Assembly (NCBI GenBank): GCA_910575725.1
Contig: CAJTFE010000017.1
Coordinates: forward strand, 1-64,000
From: Clostridia bacterium
GTDB lineage: Bacteria; Bacillota; Clostridia; Lachnospirales; Lachnospiraceae
Length of the DNA stretch: 64,000 bases
Reading direction: 5' to 3'
Notes under the pieces: model-generated
The model's input: the letters and a program-made list of their open reading frames with translations, nothing else
Told to the model about the DNA's origin: nothing
Database searches by the model: none
Program-made: the position numbers and the translations under genes
Shown: positions 55,199 through 62,638 of the stretch, piece by piece
Layout of the letters: each line of letters starts with the position of its first letter
Numbering within the stretch: position 1 is the first letter of the stretch

Positions 55199-55708
55199 AT
55201 GCTTAATGAAAATCTGAAAGCAGTCAGGAAGTCGAAAGGTCTTTCGCAGCAGGAGCTTGCTGTCAAGCTGAATGTGGTGCGGCAGACGATCTCAAAATGG
55301 GAACAAGGTTTGTCAGTCCCTGATTCCGATATGCTGCTCTCCATCTCGGAGGCCCTGGAAACGCCTGTGAGCACGCTGCTGGGCGAAAATGTCATTGTGC
55401 CGGAAGCAGATGACTTAAAGGCGATTTCCGCAAAACTGGAGGTGATAAACCTGCAGCTTGCACAGAGAAAAATCACAAGGAAGAGAATTCTGCATTGGCT
55501 TCTTATCTCATTGTTTGTGGTTACAACGGCAGTTTTTGCAATCTTTCTGGCGTTGGAAAGTCCTTACCTGGGTTGGGATTATGGTGATCCTGAAACTGCT
55601 GTTCTCGGAGTGGCTGTCCACTCATTTGAATGGCTGTTTGTCAGGATTTCACCGTTTATCCTGATTGGTGCAGCCATTGGAATTTTCTTGACACGGAAGA
55701 AAGGATAA
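55199..55708 (+). CDS. XRE regulator with C-terminal membrane segments
   Basis: This 169-aa protein has an N-terminal helix-turn-helix (QELAVKLNVVRQTISKWEQG, about 21-40) and two hydrophobic segments (LHWLLISLFVVTTAVFAIFL and FVRISPFILIGAAIGIFL). GAAAGGAGGCTATTACGA precedes the ATG. Such membrane-attached XRE proteins are common in Clostridia; the target is unknown. Confidence 0.88.
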   Translation: MLNENLKAVRKSKGLSQQELAVKLNVVRQTISKWEQGLSVPDSDMLLSISEALETPVSTLLGENVIVPEADDLKAISAKLEVINLQLAQRKITRKRILHWLLISLFVVTTAVFAIFLALESPYLGWDYGDPETAVLGVAVHSFEWLFVRISPFILIGAAIGIFLTRKKG

Positions 55709-55716
55709 GGCCATTT

Positions 55717-56604
55717 TTATTCCTTTTTTTCTTTCTGCGGAAGCTGGGCCAGAATAATTGCGGCGAACATAAGGACGCAGCCAAAAAGCTCCCGGCTCGA
55801 CAGATGCTGATTTAAAAACAGCATGCCGGCCAGTACCGATACCACGGATTCCAGACTTAGGATAAGGGAGGCTACGGTGGGATTCATGTCCTTCTGGCCT
55901 ACAATCTGCAGGGTATAACCAGCTCCGCTTGAGAGCACGCCCGCATAAAGAACAGGCTTCCAGGCAGCAAGAAGCTGCGCCGGCTCCGGCCTTTCGAAAA
56001 TAAGCATGGCAGCGCCTGATACTGCTGCGCAGACAAAAAACTGGATGCAGGACATCTTTACGCCGTCTACGTACTGGGTAAAGTAATCAATCACCAGGAT
56101 ATGTACGGAAAAAAGACAAGCGCAGATAAACACCAGAATGTCTCCATTTCCAAGGCGCAGGCTTTCTGTCATGCAGAGAAAATACAGGCCTGCCAGTGCA
56201 AGGAGCACCCCTATCCACACAAAGGGGCCGCATTTTTTACCGAAAAAGAGCCCTAAAATGGGGACAATGATGATATAAAAGGCCGTAAGGAACCCGGCCT
56301 TTCCCACGCTTGTATACAGAATGCCGAACTGCTGAAAGCAGCTTGCGGTACAGAGGGCAAGGCCGCAGCAAATGCCCCCCAGGAGCAGCTTTTTCCTGTC
56401 TGTGCTTTTTTTCTGCTGTCCATTTAAGCGATCCAGCAGAGTAATGCACGGAAGGAGCACCAGGCCGCCGATCAGGGAGCGGGCGCAGATAAAGGTAAAA
56501 GGCCCTACATAGTCCATACCTACGCTCTGGGCCACAAAAGCCACTCCCCAGATAACAGCGGTTAATAATAATATCAAGGATTGTCTTATCTGTCGTGAAT
56601 TCAT
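55717..56604 (-). CDS. EamA/DMT-family transporter
   Basis: This 295-aa protein has ten membrane segments in two repeats, with the EamA motif LLLTAVIWGVAFVAQS at the start and SLILSLESVVSVLAGMLFLN near the end. It probably exports a metabolite. It is convergent with the XRE gene. Confidence 0.88.
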   Translation of the reverse strand: MNSRQIRQSLILLLTAVIWGVAFVAQSVGMDYVGPFTFICARSLIGGLVLLPCITLLDRLNGQQKKSTDRKKLLLGGICCGLALCTASCFQQFGILYTSVGKAGFLTAFYIIIVPILGLFFGKKCGPFVWIGVLLALAGLYFLCMTESLRLGNGDILVFICACLFSVHILVIDYFTQYVDGVKMSCIQFFVCAAVSGAAMLIFERPEPAQLLAAWKPVLYAGVLSSGAGYTLQIVGQKDMNPTVASLILSLESVVSVLAGMLFLNQHLSSRELFGCVLMFAAIILAQLPQKEKKE

Positions 56605-56638
56605 GTCAATTGATTCCTTCTAAATGCATTTGTTCTTT

Positions 56639-56807
56639 TATTAAAAGTCGCTGCGCGACAGCACTAAAGGGTAAAGCTGCTTCGTCACACTGGTAGTGAG
56701 AGAAACTTTTATTCGAAAAAACACTCATAAAAGTTCCTCTCGTGCGCCTTTGCAGCTTTACCTCCTATTAAAAGTCGCTGCGCGACAGCACTAAAGGGTA
56801 AAGCTGC
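56639..56807. repeat. 42-bp direct repeat pair with inverted part
   Basis: A perfect 42-base sequence occurs at 56639-56680 and 56766-56807 (TATTAAAAGTCGCTGCGCGA and on to GGTAAAGCTGC). Between them lies the reverse GCAGCTTTACC (56752-56762) and AACTTTTAT/ATAAAAGTT arms. It lies between two minus-strand genes. Confidence 0.85.
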
Positions 56808-56814
56808 GGCGCTC

Positions 56815-57489
56815 CTACCCTTCGTCAAACCGCAGGGTGGACAAAATGCTCTCCTGCACTGCCCCCATTTCTTCATAGGCTTCCACAAAGCAGTCCATCT
56901 GCACCGTATACAGTTTTTCATTATATCGGAAAATATAGAGGTCGCAGGTTCGGCTGTTACTGTCTGTGCCCTCGGCATAGCTGACCCAGATAGCCGGATA
57001 TTCGCCTTCGCCTATGGTGACCTCTTCTACCAGGCATTCTTCATTGCTGTCGACTGTGTATTGCTCTGCAAGGCTTTCCGCTGATGCGCCCTCTGACTCC
57101 GAAATTTTAACAAATACCGGCGTCTCTGAATCTGGTCCGTAGGAATCTGCATAAAAGCACAGCTCTTGTTCCGAAGCTTCCATGGTAAAGCTTTCCGGGT
57201 CGTAGGCTATGGTAAATCCTTCCATCCCCTGGATTCTGCTGTAGGCAACAGGGACTGTTTCTCCCTCCTGCATAAGAATAACCTCTTCCTCTCCCAATAC
57301 TGCACCGGGTTCGGTTCCTGTTATCACAGAGGCCTGCTGTTCTTCTGCCGGACTGTTTTCATTTCCGCTTTCTTCCGCCTGCCGTACTTCCGGGATGGAC
57401 ACTTCTCCTGTATCGTCTCCTGCCCCTCCATGGCAGCCGTACAATACAGCTGCTAAGACAAAGCATGGCAGGAGCGCCCGCCTACGCAA
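56815..57489 (-). CDS. Lipoprotein of unknown function
   Basis: This 224-aa protein has a signal peptide with lipobox VLYGC (cysteine 19) and an acidic linker. Its C-terminal domain (FTIAYDPESFTMEASEQELC and YTVQMDCFVEAYEEM) looks like a secreted sensor-type fold. It overlaps the yqeY stop by 8 bases. The family is not recognised. Confidence 0.8.
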   Translation of the reverse strand: MRRRALLPCFVLAAVLYGCHGGAGDDTGEVSIPEVRQAEESGNENSPAEEQQASVITGTEPGAVLGEEEVILMQEGETVPVAYSRIQGMEGFTIAYDPESFTMEASEQELCFYADSYGPDSETPVFVKISESEGASAESLAEQYTVDSNEECLVEEVTIGEGEYPAIWVSYAEGTDSNSRTCDLYIFRYNEKLYTVQMDCFVEAYEEMGAVQESILSTLRFDEG

Positions 57490-57928
57490 GGATCTCTCCT
57501 ACTAATTTATTTACCAGGGAACCGTCAGCCTTTCCCTTTACTCGGGGCATGAGCTCCTTCATAATTTTTCCCTTGTCTTTTACAGAAGGCTCCATGATTC
57601 CCAAGGCTTCCATAACTTCCTTTATAACCGCACGGATGGCCTCCTCACTCATTTCCTCCGGAGCGAATTCGGAGAGAACGGCTAGGCGCGCCTTGCACTG
57701 GTCAATAATGTCGGTTCTGTCTGCAGGCGCTAAATCCATGGTTTCTTTGGTCTGCTTGATTTCTTTTTTGATAACCTCATACTCTTCTTCCGGGGTGAGG
57801 TCTGCCCGCTTGTCGATGGCTTTGTTTTTCAGGGCTGCCAGAAGCATGGAAAGCGTCTCCTTTCGGTCCTTTTCCTTATTTTTCATGGCTTTCATCATTT
57901 CTGCACGGATTTCGTCGATTTTGCTCAT
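57482..57928 (-). CDS. yqeY: GatB/YqeY-domain protein
   Basis: This 148-aa protein has the YqeY pattern KEKDRKETLSMLLAALKNKA and EEEYEVIKKEIKQTKETMDL and an end PRVKGKADGSLVNKLVGEIL. It resembles the tail of the GatB amidotransferase subunit and may act with tRNA. Start 57928 follows AGGAGAAAAAAATT. A palindromic repeat lies 21 bases upstream. Confidence 0.9.
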   Translation of the reverse strand: MSKIDEIRAEMMKAMKNKEKDRKETLSMLLAALKNKAIDKRADLTPEEEYEVIKKEIKQTKETMDLAPADRTDIIDQCKARLAVLSEFAPEEMSEEAIRAVIKEVMEALGIMEPSVKDKGKIMKELMPRVKGKADGSLVNKLVGEILA

Positions 57929-57949
57929 AATTTTTTTCTCCTAATTTAA

Positions 57950-58064
57950 AGTTCCGTAATATCCCTCAAAGTACACAAGATATGAAATCAATTTCCAGCC
58001 GCAGAAAACATGCGTCTGTAAATTGATTTATGCACTTTGAGGGATATTACTGTTTCCAGTTCCG
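57950..58064. repeat. Palindromic repeat, copy 2
   Basis: Outer stem AATATCCCTCAAAGT with ACTTTGAGGGATATT, inner AAATCAATTT with AAATTGATTT; flanked by AGTTCCGT on both sides. The base pairs that differ from copy 1 (46252-46371) change on both arms. The sequence to 58259 holds no other feature. Confidence 0.8.
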
Positions 58065-58259
58065 TCTTTTTAAGAACTCTTTCTATTCTAATCACTTTTT
58101 TTAAAGATTTCAAGGTTTTCGAGCAAATTTGCCGCAGCCGCTGCAAACACATGAAGGAATACATTTTGAATACTGCTTAAATCTATGCTATATTCCATCC
58201 AAATAGGACTTCTGGTTAAACACATTCATGTGTTATGGTGTCTTAAAAATTGAATAGGC

Positions 58260-58288
58260 TTTACACTTTTCACTTAATCCGCTATAAT
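58260..58288 (+). promoter_or_regulatory. Promoter of small ORF
   Basis: TTTACA (58260-58265) and TATAAT (58283-58288) with 17-base spacing. Confidence 0.8.
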
Positions 58289-58332
58289 AAGGTTGTAGCA
58301 ATAAAAATCAGCAATTCAAAGGCGGTGAAAGG

Positions 58333-58512
58333 ATGCTGCAAGAAGTGACTGAAAAAGAACTTATTACAGTAACCATTGACAAGTATACAGATTTGCAGCG
58401 TATAAAAAAAGCAAATGGTAACACTGAAAATTCTGAACTTGATTATCAAATTAGGATTGTTACCGCTAAGTTATCCAGCATGGGCGTAAATGTTGAGGAT
58501 CTGACACTTTAA
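58333..58512 (+). CDS. Small 59-aa protein, unrecognised
   Basis: ATG 58333 follows GGTGAAAGG and has a good promoter upstream and a terminator (58547-58587) downstream. The peptide starts MLQEVTEKELITVTIDKYTD and ends GVNVEDLTL, acidic and soluble. No family was recognised. Confidence 0.6.
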   Translation: MLQEVTEKELITVTIDKYTDLQRIKKANGNTENSELDYQIRIVTAKLSSMGVNVEDLTL

Positions 58513-58546
58513 TAAGCAGAATTTTATAAATACCACACAAATCAAG

Positions 58547-58587
58547 GTGTAAAGTCCATTGAAAGTTCAAGGGCTTTACACTTTTTT
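58547..58587 (+). terminator. Terminator after small ORF
   Basis: GTGTAAAG and CTTTACAC pair around a loop, followed by TTTTTT. The 250 bases to the symporter start hold a TATAAT at 58686-58691 with no well-placed -35. Confidence 0.85.
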
Positions 58588-58839
58588 CGTTTTAAGGTTC
58601 TCGTATTTCGCTTTTAATATAAATAGGCATTTACCCAGGTAAATTTACCGCACCCCCTTGCTTTTTCCCCAATAAAAAGGTATTCTATAATTGTATTTCA
58701 TACAGATACATTTATCGTATTTTGTATTCGTACAAAAGACACTTCTCCTTTCGGGACGGACAAGATATGCTTGCTTTCCACCGCTTATTTTGTACTGGAA
58801 AAGGGGGCGCAAAAAATTTTTCTTATGGAGGGATGTATC

Positions 58840-60039
58840 ATGGAAAAGAAAAAACTGGGCCTTGTGCCAAAGCTCATCATCGCCATTATTCTTGGTATTT
58901 TGTTTGGGCAGTTCCTGCCGGAAAGCATCTGCCGGGTAGTTGTGACTGCCTCCGGTCTGTTCAGTACCTTTTTGAAATTTATTATTCCGCTGATGATTGT
59001 CGCCTATGTGACCATGGGAATTGCGGATCTGAGCCAGGGGGCCGGAAAGCTGCTTATCATTACCGTCGGCCTTGCCTACGGCTCCACCCTTATCGCCGGA
59101 ACCTGCTCTTATCTGGTTGCAAGCGGATTGTTCCCAAGCTTTATGAGCCCGGAGGCCATGGAGCAGATTGCGGCAACGGCTGACAATTCCTTAAGCTCCT
59201 ATTTCAGCATTCAGCTTCAGCCCCTGCTGGACACCCTGTCCGCAGTCGCCCTCGCCTTTGTCCTCGGCCTGTGCCTGTCCTCCATGAGGGGTAAGGAGAT
59301 GGGAAACAGCCTTTACAACGGCATGAAGGATTTTTCCAGTGTCATTGACAAGGTGCTCCACACGGTTATTATTCCCCTGCTGCCCCTTTATATCTGCGGA
59401 ACCTTTACCGATATGACCAAGTCAGGAAAAACCTTTGCAATCTTAAGTATTTTATGGAAGGTGTTCCTGGTGGTGATCCTTATGCACCTTATCTGCATCA
59501 CCATTCAGTTCATCATTGCCGGAACCGTCAGCAAGAAAAATCCGGTTGTCCTCATCAAAAACCAGATTCCCGGCTATACCACCGCACTGGGCACCCAGTC
59601 CTCTGCGGCTACGATTCCCGTCAACCTGGAATGCGCCAAAAATGACGGCGTGTCCGAGCAGATCCGCAATTTCGTGGTTCCTTTGTGCGCCAATATCCAT
59701 ATGGCAGGCTCTATGATTACCATAACAGCCTGCGCCACGGCCGTCTGCCTGATGAATCAGCTTCCCATCAGCCTTGGGACGGTGATTCCCTTTATTATGA
59801 CACTGGGAATCGCTATGGTGGCTTCTCCCGGCGCTCCGGGCGGATCGATTATGACGGCCCTGCCATTTCTCTATATGATTTTCGGTGCGGAGGCAGGCAA
59901 CCCGGACGGGCCTATCTGCGCCATTATGGTGGCCCTCTATATCACCCAGGACTCCTTTGGAACTGCTTGTAATGTATCCGGGGACAACGCCATCGGTATC
60001 ATTGTAAATACCATTTATGAAAAATGGATTAAGAAATAA
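58840..60039 (+). CDS. Dicarboxylate/amino acid:cation symporter (serine/threonine type)
   Basis: This 399-aa protein has about eight membrane segments and the DAACS hairpin motifs (TQSSAATIPVNLECAKN and MVASPGAPGGSIMTALPFLY). ATG 58840 follows GGAGGGATGTATC. It lies 17 bases before sdaAB, so it probably imports L-serine for the dehydratase. It resembles SstT-type carriers; specificity is inferred from the operon. Confidence 0.88.
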   Translation: MEKKKLGLVPKLIIAIILGILFGQFLPESICRVVVTASGLFSTFLKFIIPLMIVAYVTMGIADLSQGAGKLLIITVGLAYGSTLIAGTCSYLVASGLFPSFMSPEAMEQIAATADNSLSSYFSIQLQPLLDTLSAVALAFVLGLCLSSMRGKEMGNSLYNGMKDFSSVIDKVLHTVIIPLLPLYICGTFTDMTKSGKTFAILSILWKVFLVVILMHLICITIQFIIAGTVSKKNPVVLIKNQIPGYTTALGTQSSAATIPVNLECAKNDGVSEQIRNFVVPLCANIHMAGSMITITACATAVCLMNQLPISLGTVIPFIMTLGIAMVASPGAPGGSIMTALPFLYMIFGAEAGNPDGPICAIMVALYITQDSFGTACNVSGDNAIGIIVNTIYEKWIKK

Positions 60040-60056
60040 AAAAGAGGAAAAATAAT

Positions 60057-60716
60057 ATGAACGTATTTGACATTATAGGCCCTGTTATGATTGGCCCTTC
60101 CAGCTCCCATACGGCCGGAGCCGTGCGCCTGGGGCGTGTGGCCTGGAAGATACTGGAGGAAAAGGCCGTCTGGGCCGATATCCGTCTGTCCGGCTCCTTT
60201 GCACAGACCTATCGGGGACACGGCACGGACAAGGCGCTGATTGCCGGGATTATGGGAATGCATTCTTATGACGAGCGCATCCGCCGTTCTTTAACCCTTG
60301 CAGATGAGGAAGGGCTTTCTTATTCCTTTAGGGCGGAGGATATTCCCGGCGCCCATCCCAACACAGCCCGGATTCATCTGAAAGGCGGGCATGGAGCCGA
60401 GTGTGTGGTACAGGGAGCCAGCATCGGCGGCGGCAATATTCTGGTTACGGAAATCAACGGAATGGAGGTTTCCTTTACCGGCCAGTATAACACGCTGATG
60501 GTGCTTCACTATGACAGGCCGGGAACCATTGCGGCTGTGACAAATTTTATGGCTTATTCGGGAACCAATATCGGCAACTTCCGTCTGACCAGGCCGAAAA
60601 AAGGCGGCGAGGCAGTTATGACCATTGAAGTAGACGGGGATGTGGAGGAAACCTTGATTCAAAGCCTGCGTATTCTTCCCAATATTATCAACGTCATTTT
60701 GATTCGGGCAATTTAA
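60057..60716 (+). CDS. sdaAB: L-serine dehydratase, beta subunit
   Basis: This 219-aa protein starts with MNVFDIIGPVMIGPSSSHTA (conserved SSSHTAG site) and ends in an ACT-like regulatory domain (IAAVTNFMAYSGTNIGNFRL). With SdaAA it converts L-serine to pyruvate and ammonia using a 4Fe-4S cluster. Confidence 0.93.
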   Translation: MNVFDIIGPVMIGPSSSHTAGAVRLGRVAWKILEEKAVWADIRLSGSFAQTYRGHGTDKALIAGIMGMHSYDERIRRSLTLADEEGLSYSFRAEDIPGAHPNTARIHLKGGHGAECVVQGASIGGGNILVTEINGMEVSFTGQYNTLMVLHYDRPGTIAAVTNFMAYSGTNIGNFRLTRPKKGGEAVMTIEVDGDVEETLIQSLRILPNIINVILIRAI

Positions 60717-60760
60717 CGATACCATGGAGCTTATTTGTTTATAAGCTAAGGAGTAAATAT

Positions 60761-61639
60761 ATGTTGAACTATGATTCCATTGCGGCTATCTGCGAGGCCG
60801 CAGAACAGAAGCAAATAACCATTTCCGCTCTGGCGCTCTCCGACCAGGCGGAGCAGATGGAGATCCCTGAGGAAGATCTCTATGAACGTATGAAGGAAAG
60901 CCTTCATGTCATGCAGGAGGCCGTAAAGGAGGGGAAGAATCCAAAGCTTCGCTCCACCTCCGGCCTTACCGGAGGCGACGGGGCAAAGATGGAAGCTTAC
61001 GCCGGTACAGGAGGAATTACGGGGAACTTTTTGAATCACGCAATAGCCCGGGCCATTGCTGTGTCAGAATATAATGCGGCTATGGGAAAGATTGTGGCCT
61101 CTCCCACCGCCGGTTCCTGCGGTATCCTGCCCGGCACCGTAGTTTCCATGCTGGAGGAAGGACGCTGCGATGAGCACGCTGCTGTGATGGCGCTTTTTAC
61201 AGCCGGAGCTATCGGAATGGTGATTGCTCACAATGCTTCCATTGCCGGCGCCCAGGGCGGATGCCAGGCGGAATGCGGCTCGGCCTCTGCAATGGCCGCC
61301 GCTGCTTTGGTGGAGCTCTCCGGCGGAACGCCCGGGCAGGCTGCCCATGCCTGTGCTATGGCTATTAAAAATCAGCTTGGCCTGGTATGTGATCCGGTAG
61401 CCGGGCTTGTGGAGATTCCCTGTATTAAGCGGAACGTATCCGGGATTGCTATCGCCTTTACCTCCGCAGAGATGGCTCTTGCAGGCATAGAGAGCAAGAT
61501 TCCGGTGGACGAATGTGTGCTTGCCATGCGCCAGGTGGGGGATATGCTTCCCTGTTCCTTGAAGGAAACCTCCCAGGCCGGCCTGGCTGCAACGCCTACA
61601 GGGCTTCGGCTGAAAAAGCAGGTATTTGGGGAGAATTAA
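60761..61639 (+). CDS. sdaAA: L-serine dehydratase, alpha subunit
   Basis: This 292-aa protein shows the iron-sulfur dehydratase motifs SPTAGSCGILPG near residue 113, and GAQGGCQAECGSASAMAAAA and LVCDPVAGLVEIPC further on. The cysteines in these motifs hold the cluster. It follows sdaAB by 44 bases with AAGGAG. A terminator follows at 61649-61694. Confidence 0.95.
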   Translation: MLNYDSIAAICEAAEQKQITISALALSDQAEQMEIPEEDLYERMKESLHVMQEAVKEGKNPKLRSTSGLTGGDGAKMEAYAGTGGITGNFLNHAIARAIAVSEYNAAMGKIVASPTAGSCGILPGTVVSMLEEGRCDEHAAVMALFTAGAIGMVIAHNASIAGAQGGCQAECGSASAMAAAALVELSGGTPGQAAHACAMAIKNQLGLVCDPVAGLVEIPCIKRNVSGIAIAFTSAEMALAGIESKIPVDECVLAMRQVGDMLPCSLKETSQAGLAATPTGLRLKKQVFGEN

Positions 61640-61648
61640 ACAGTACGC

Positions 61649-61694
61649 AAAGAGAGGGCAGCCAGAAAAATCATGTTCCGGCTGCCCTCTCTTT
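61649..61694 (+). terminator. Terminator after sdaAA
   Basis: AAAGAGAGGGCAGCC (61649-61663) pairs perfectly with GGCTGCCCTCTCTTT (61680-61694). Confidence 0.9.
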
Positions 61695-61777
61695 ATCAAA
61701 TCACACAATTATTTACTCCTGCCAGTTCGCCATATGTTGGACATACCCTCAGTGAACAAGGGGACACTCTCCCCCCT

Positions 61778-62608
61778 CTACATAATGATCCTGGAAATAT
61801 GAATGGTTAAGTATAGCAATTCCTCCCGTGAGATATCCACCTCTAAAGAACCTTTGATGTAATTGCCGATCTTGTTTGCACAGCTATAACTCTCCGGCGA
61901 CTGGACAACAATCTGCTCAAATATGGCCAGATCATTGCCGGAAAGCATTTTATGTTCCAAGACACGCTGCAGAAAAAACTGGATGTGTGTGACAAAACGG
62001 GAATAGTGGATGGAGTCAGTTTTGATTTTCCCGGGAAAAGTAAAGCACACAATATTTGAGATATCTTTTAGCATCCGTACTGCCAGCATGGTGCGTTCCA
62101 TATCAGGATTTTCCGTCTGGGCATTGACCAAATGGAACGCAATATTGCCTGCCTCCTCCTCCGGTAATTCGACGCCAAGCTTTTGATTTAAATAATGAAT
62201 CATCTTCATTCCCAGTGAAAATTCCTTTTGGTAAAACTGACGAACCTCCCACAAAAGCCGATTTTGCAGTACAACATGTTTTTCCAAGCGTTCCAGTGCA
62301 AAAACCAGGTGGTCAAACAGGGTAATAAAAACCTGCTCACTAATTGTTCCCGGCATCGCCTCGTCAGCCAGGCTGATAGCCAGATGAATGGCCTCGGCAT
62401 AGGACTCTGGTACATTTTCCAGCATCTGTTCCCAATCGCGGACGGCTTTTTTATCCTTTAAGAGAAAAACTTTTTGGATATTTCCGCCTTTCAACTCTTT
62501 TCCGGCTTCATTGCAAAAACGCAGACCTTTTCCCATAACAATCTGCTCCCGGCCATTCTCATCTTCTACCAGCAAATAGTTATTGTTCAGTATTTTCAGT
62601 ACCCTCAT
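61778..62608 (-). CDS. licT: LicT/BglG-type transcriptional antiterminator
   Basis: This 276-aa protein has an N-terminal RNA-binding domain (MRVLKILNNNYLLVEDENGR) followed by two PRDs with conserved histidines. It keeps beta-glucoside operons transcribed when phosphorylated by PTS proteins. It follows the GH1 gene by 30 bases on the same strand. The RNA target would be before the window's right end. Confidence 0.9.
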   Translation of the reverse strand: MRVLKILNNNYLLVEDENGREQIVMGKGLRFCNEAGKELKGGNIQKVFLLKDKKAVRDWEQMLENVPESYAEAIHLAISLADEAMPGTISEQVFITLFDHLVFALERLEKHVVLQNRLLWEVRQFYQKEFSLGMKMIHYLNQKLGVELPEEEAGNIAFHLVNAQTENPDMERTMLAVRMLKDISNIVCFTFPGKIKTDSIHYSRFVTHIQFFLQRVLEHKMLSGNDLAIFEQIVVQSPESYSCANKIGNYIKGSLEVDISREELLYLTIHISRIIM

Positions 62609-62638
62609 GACACAACCCTCTTTTATTTTATTCCTATT

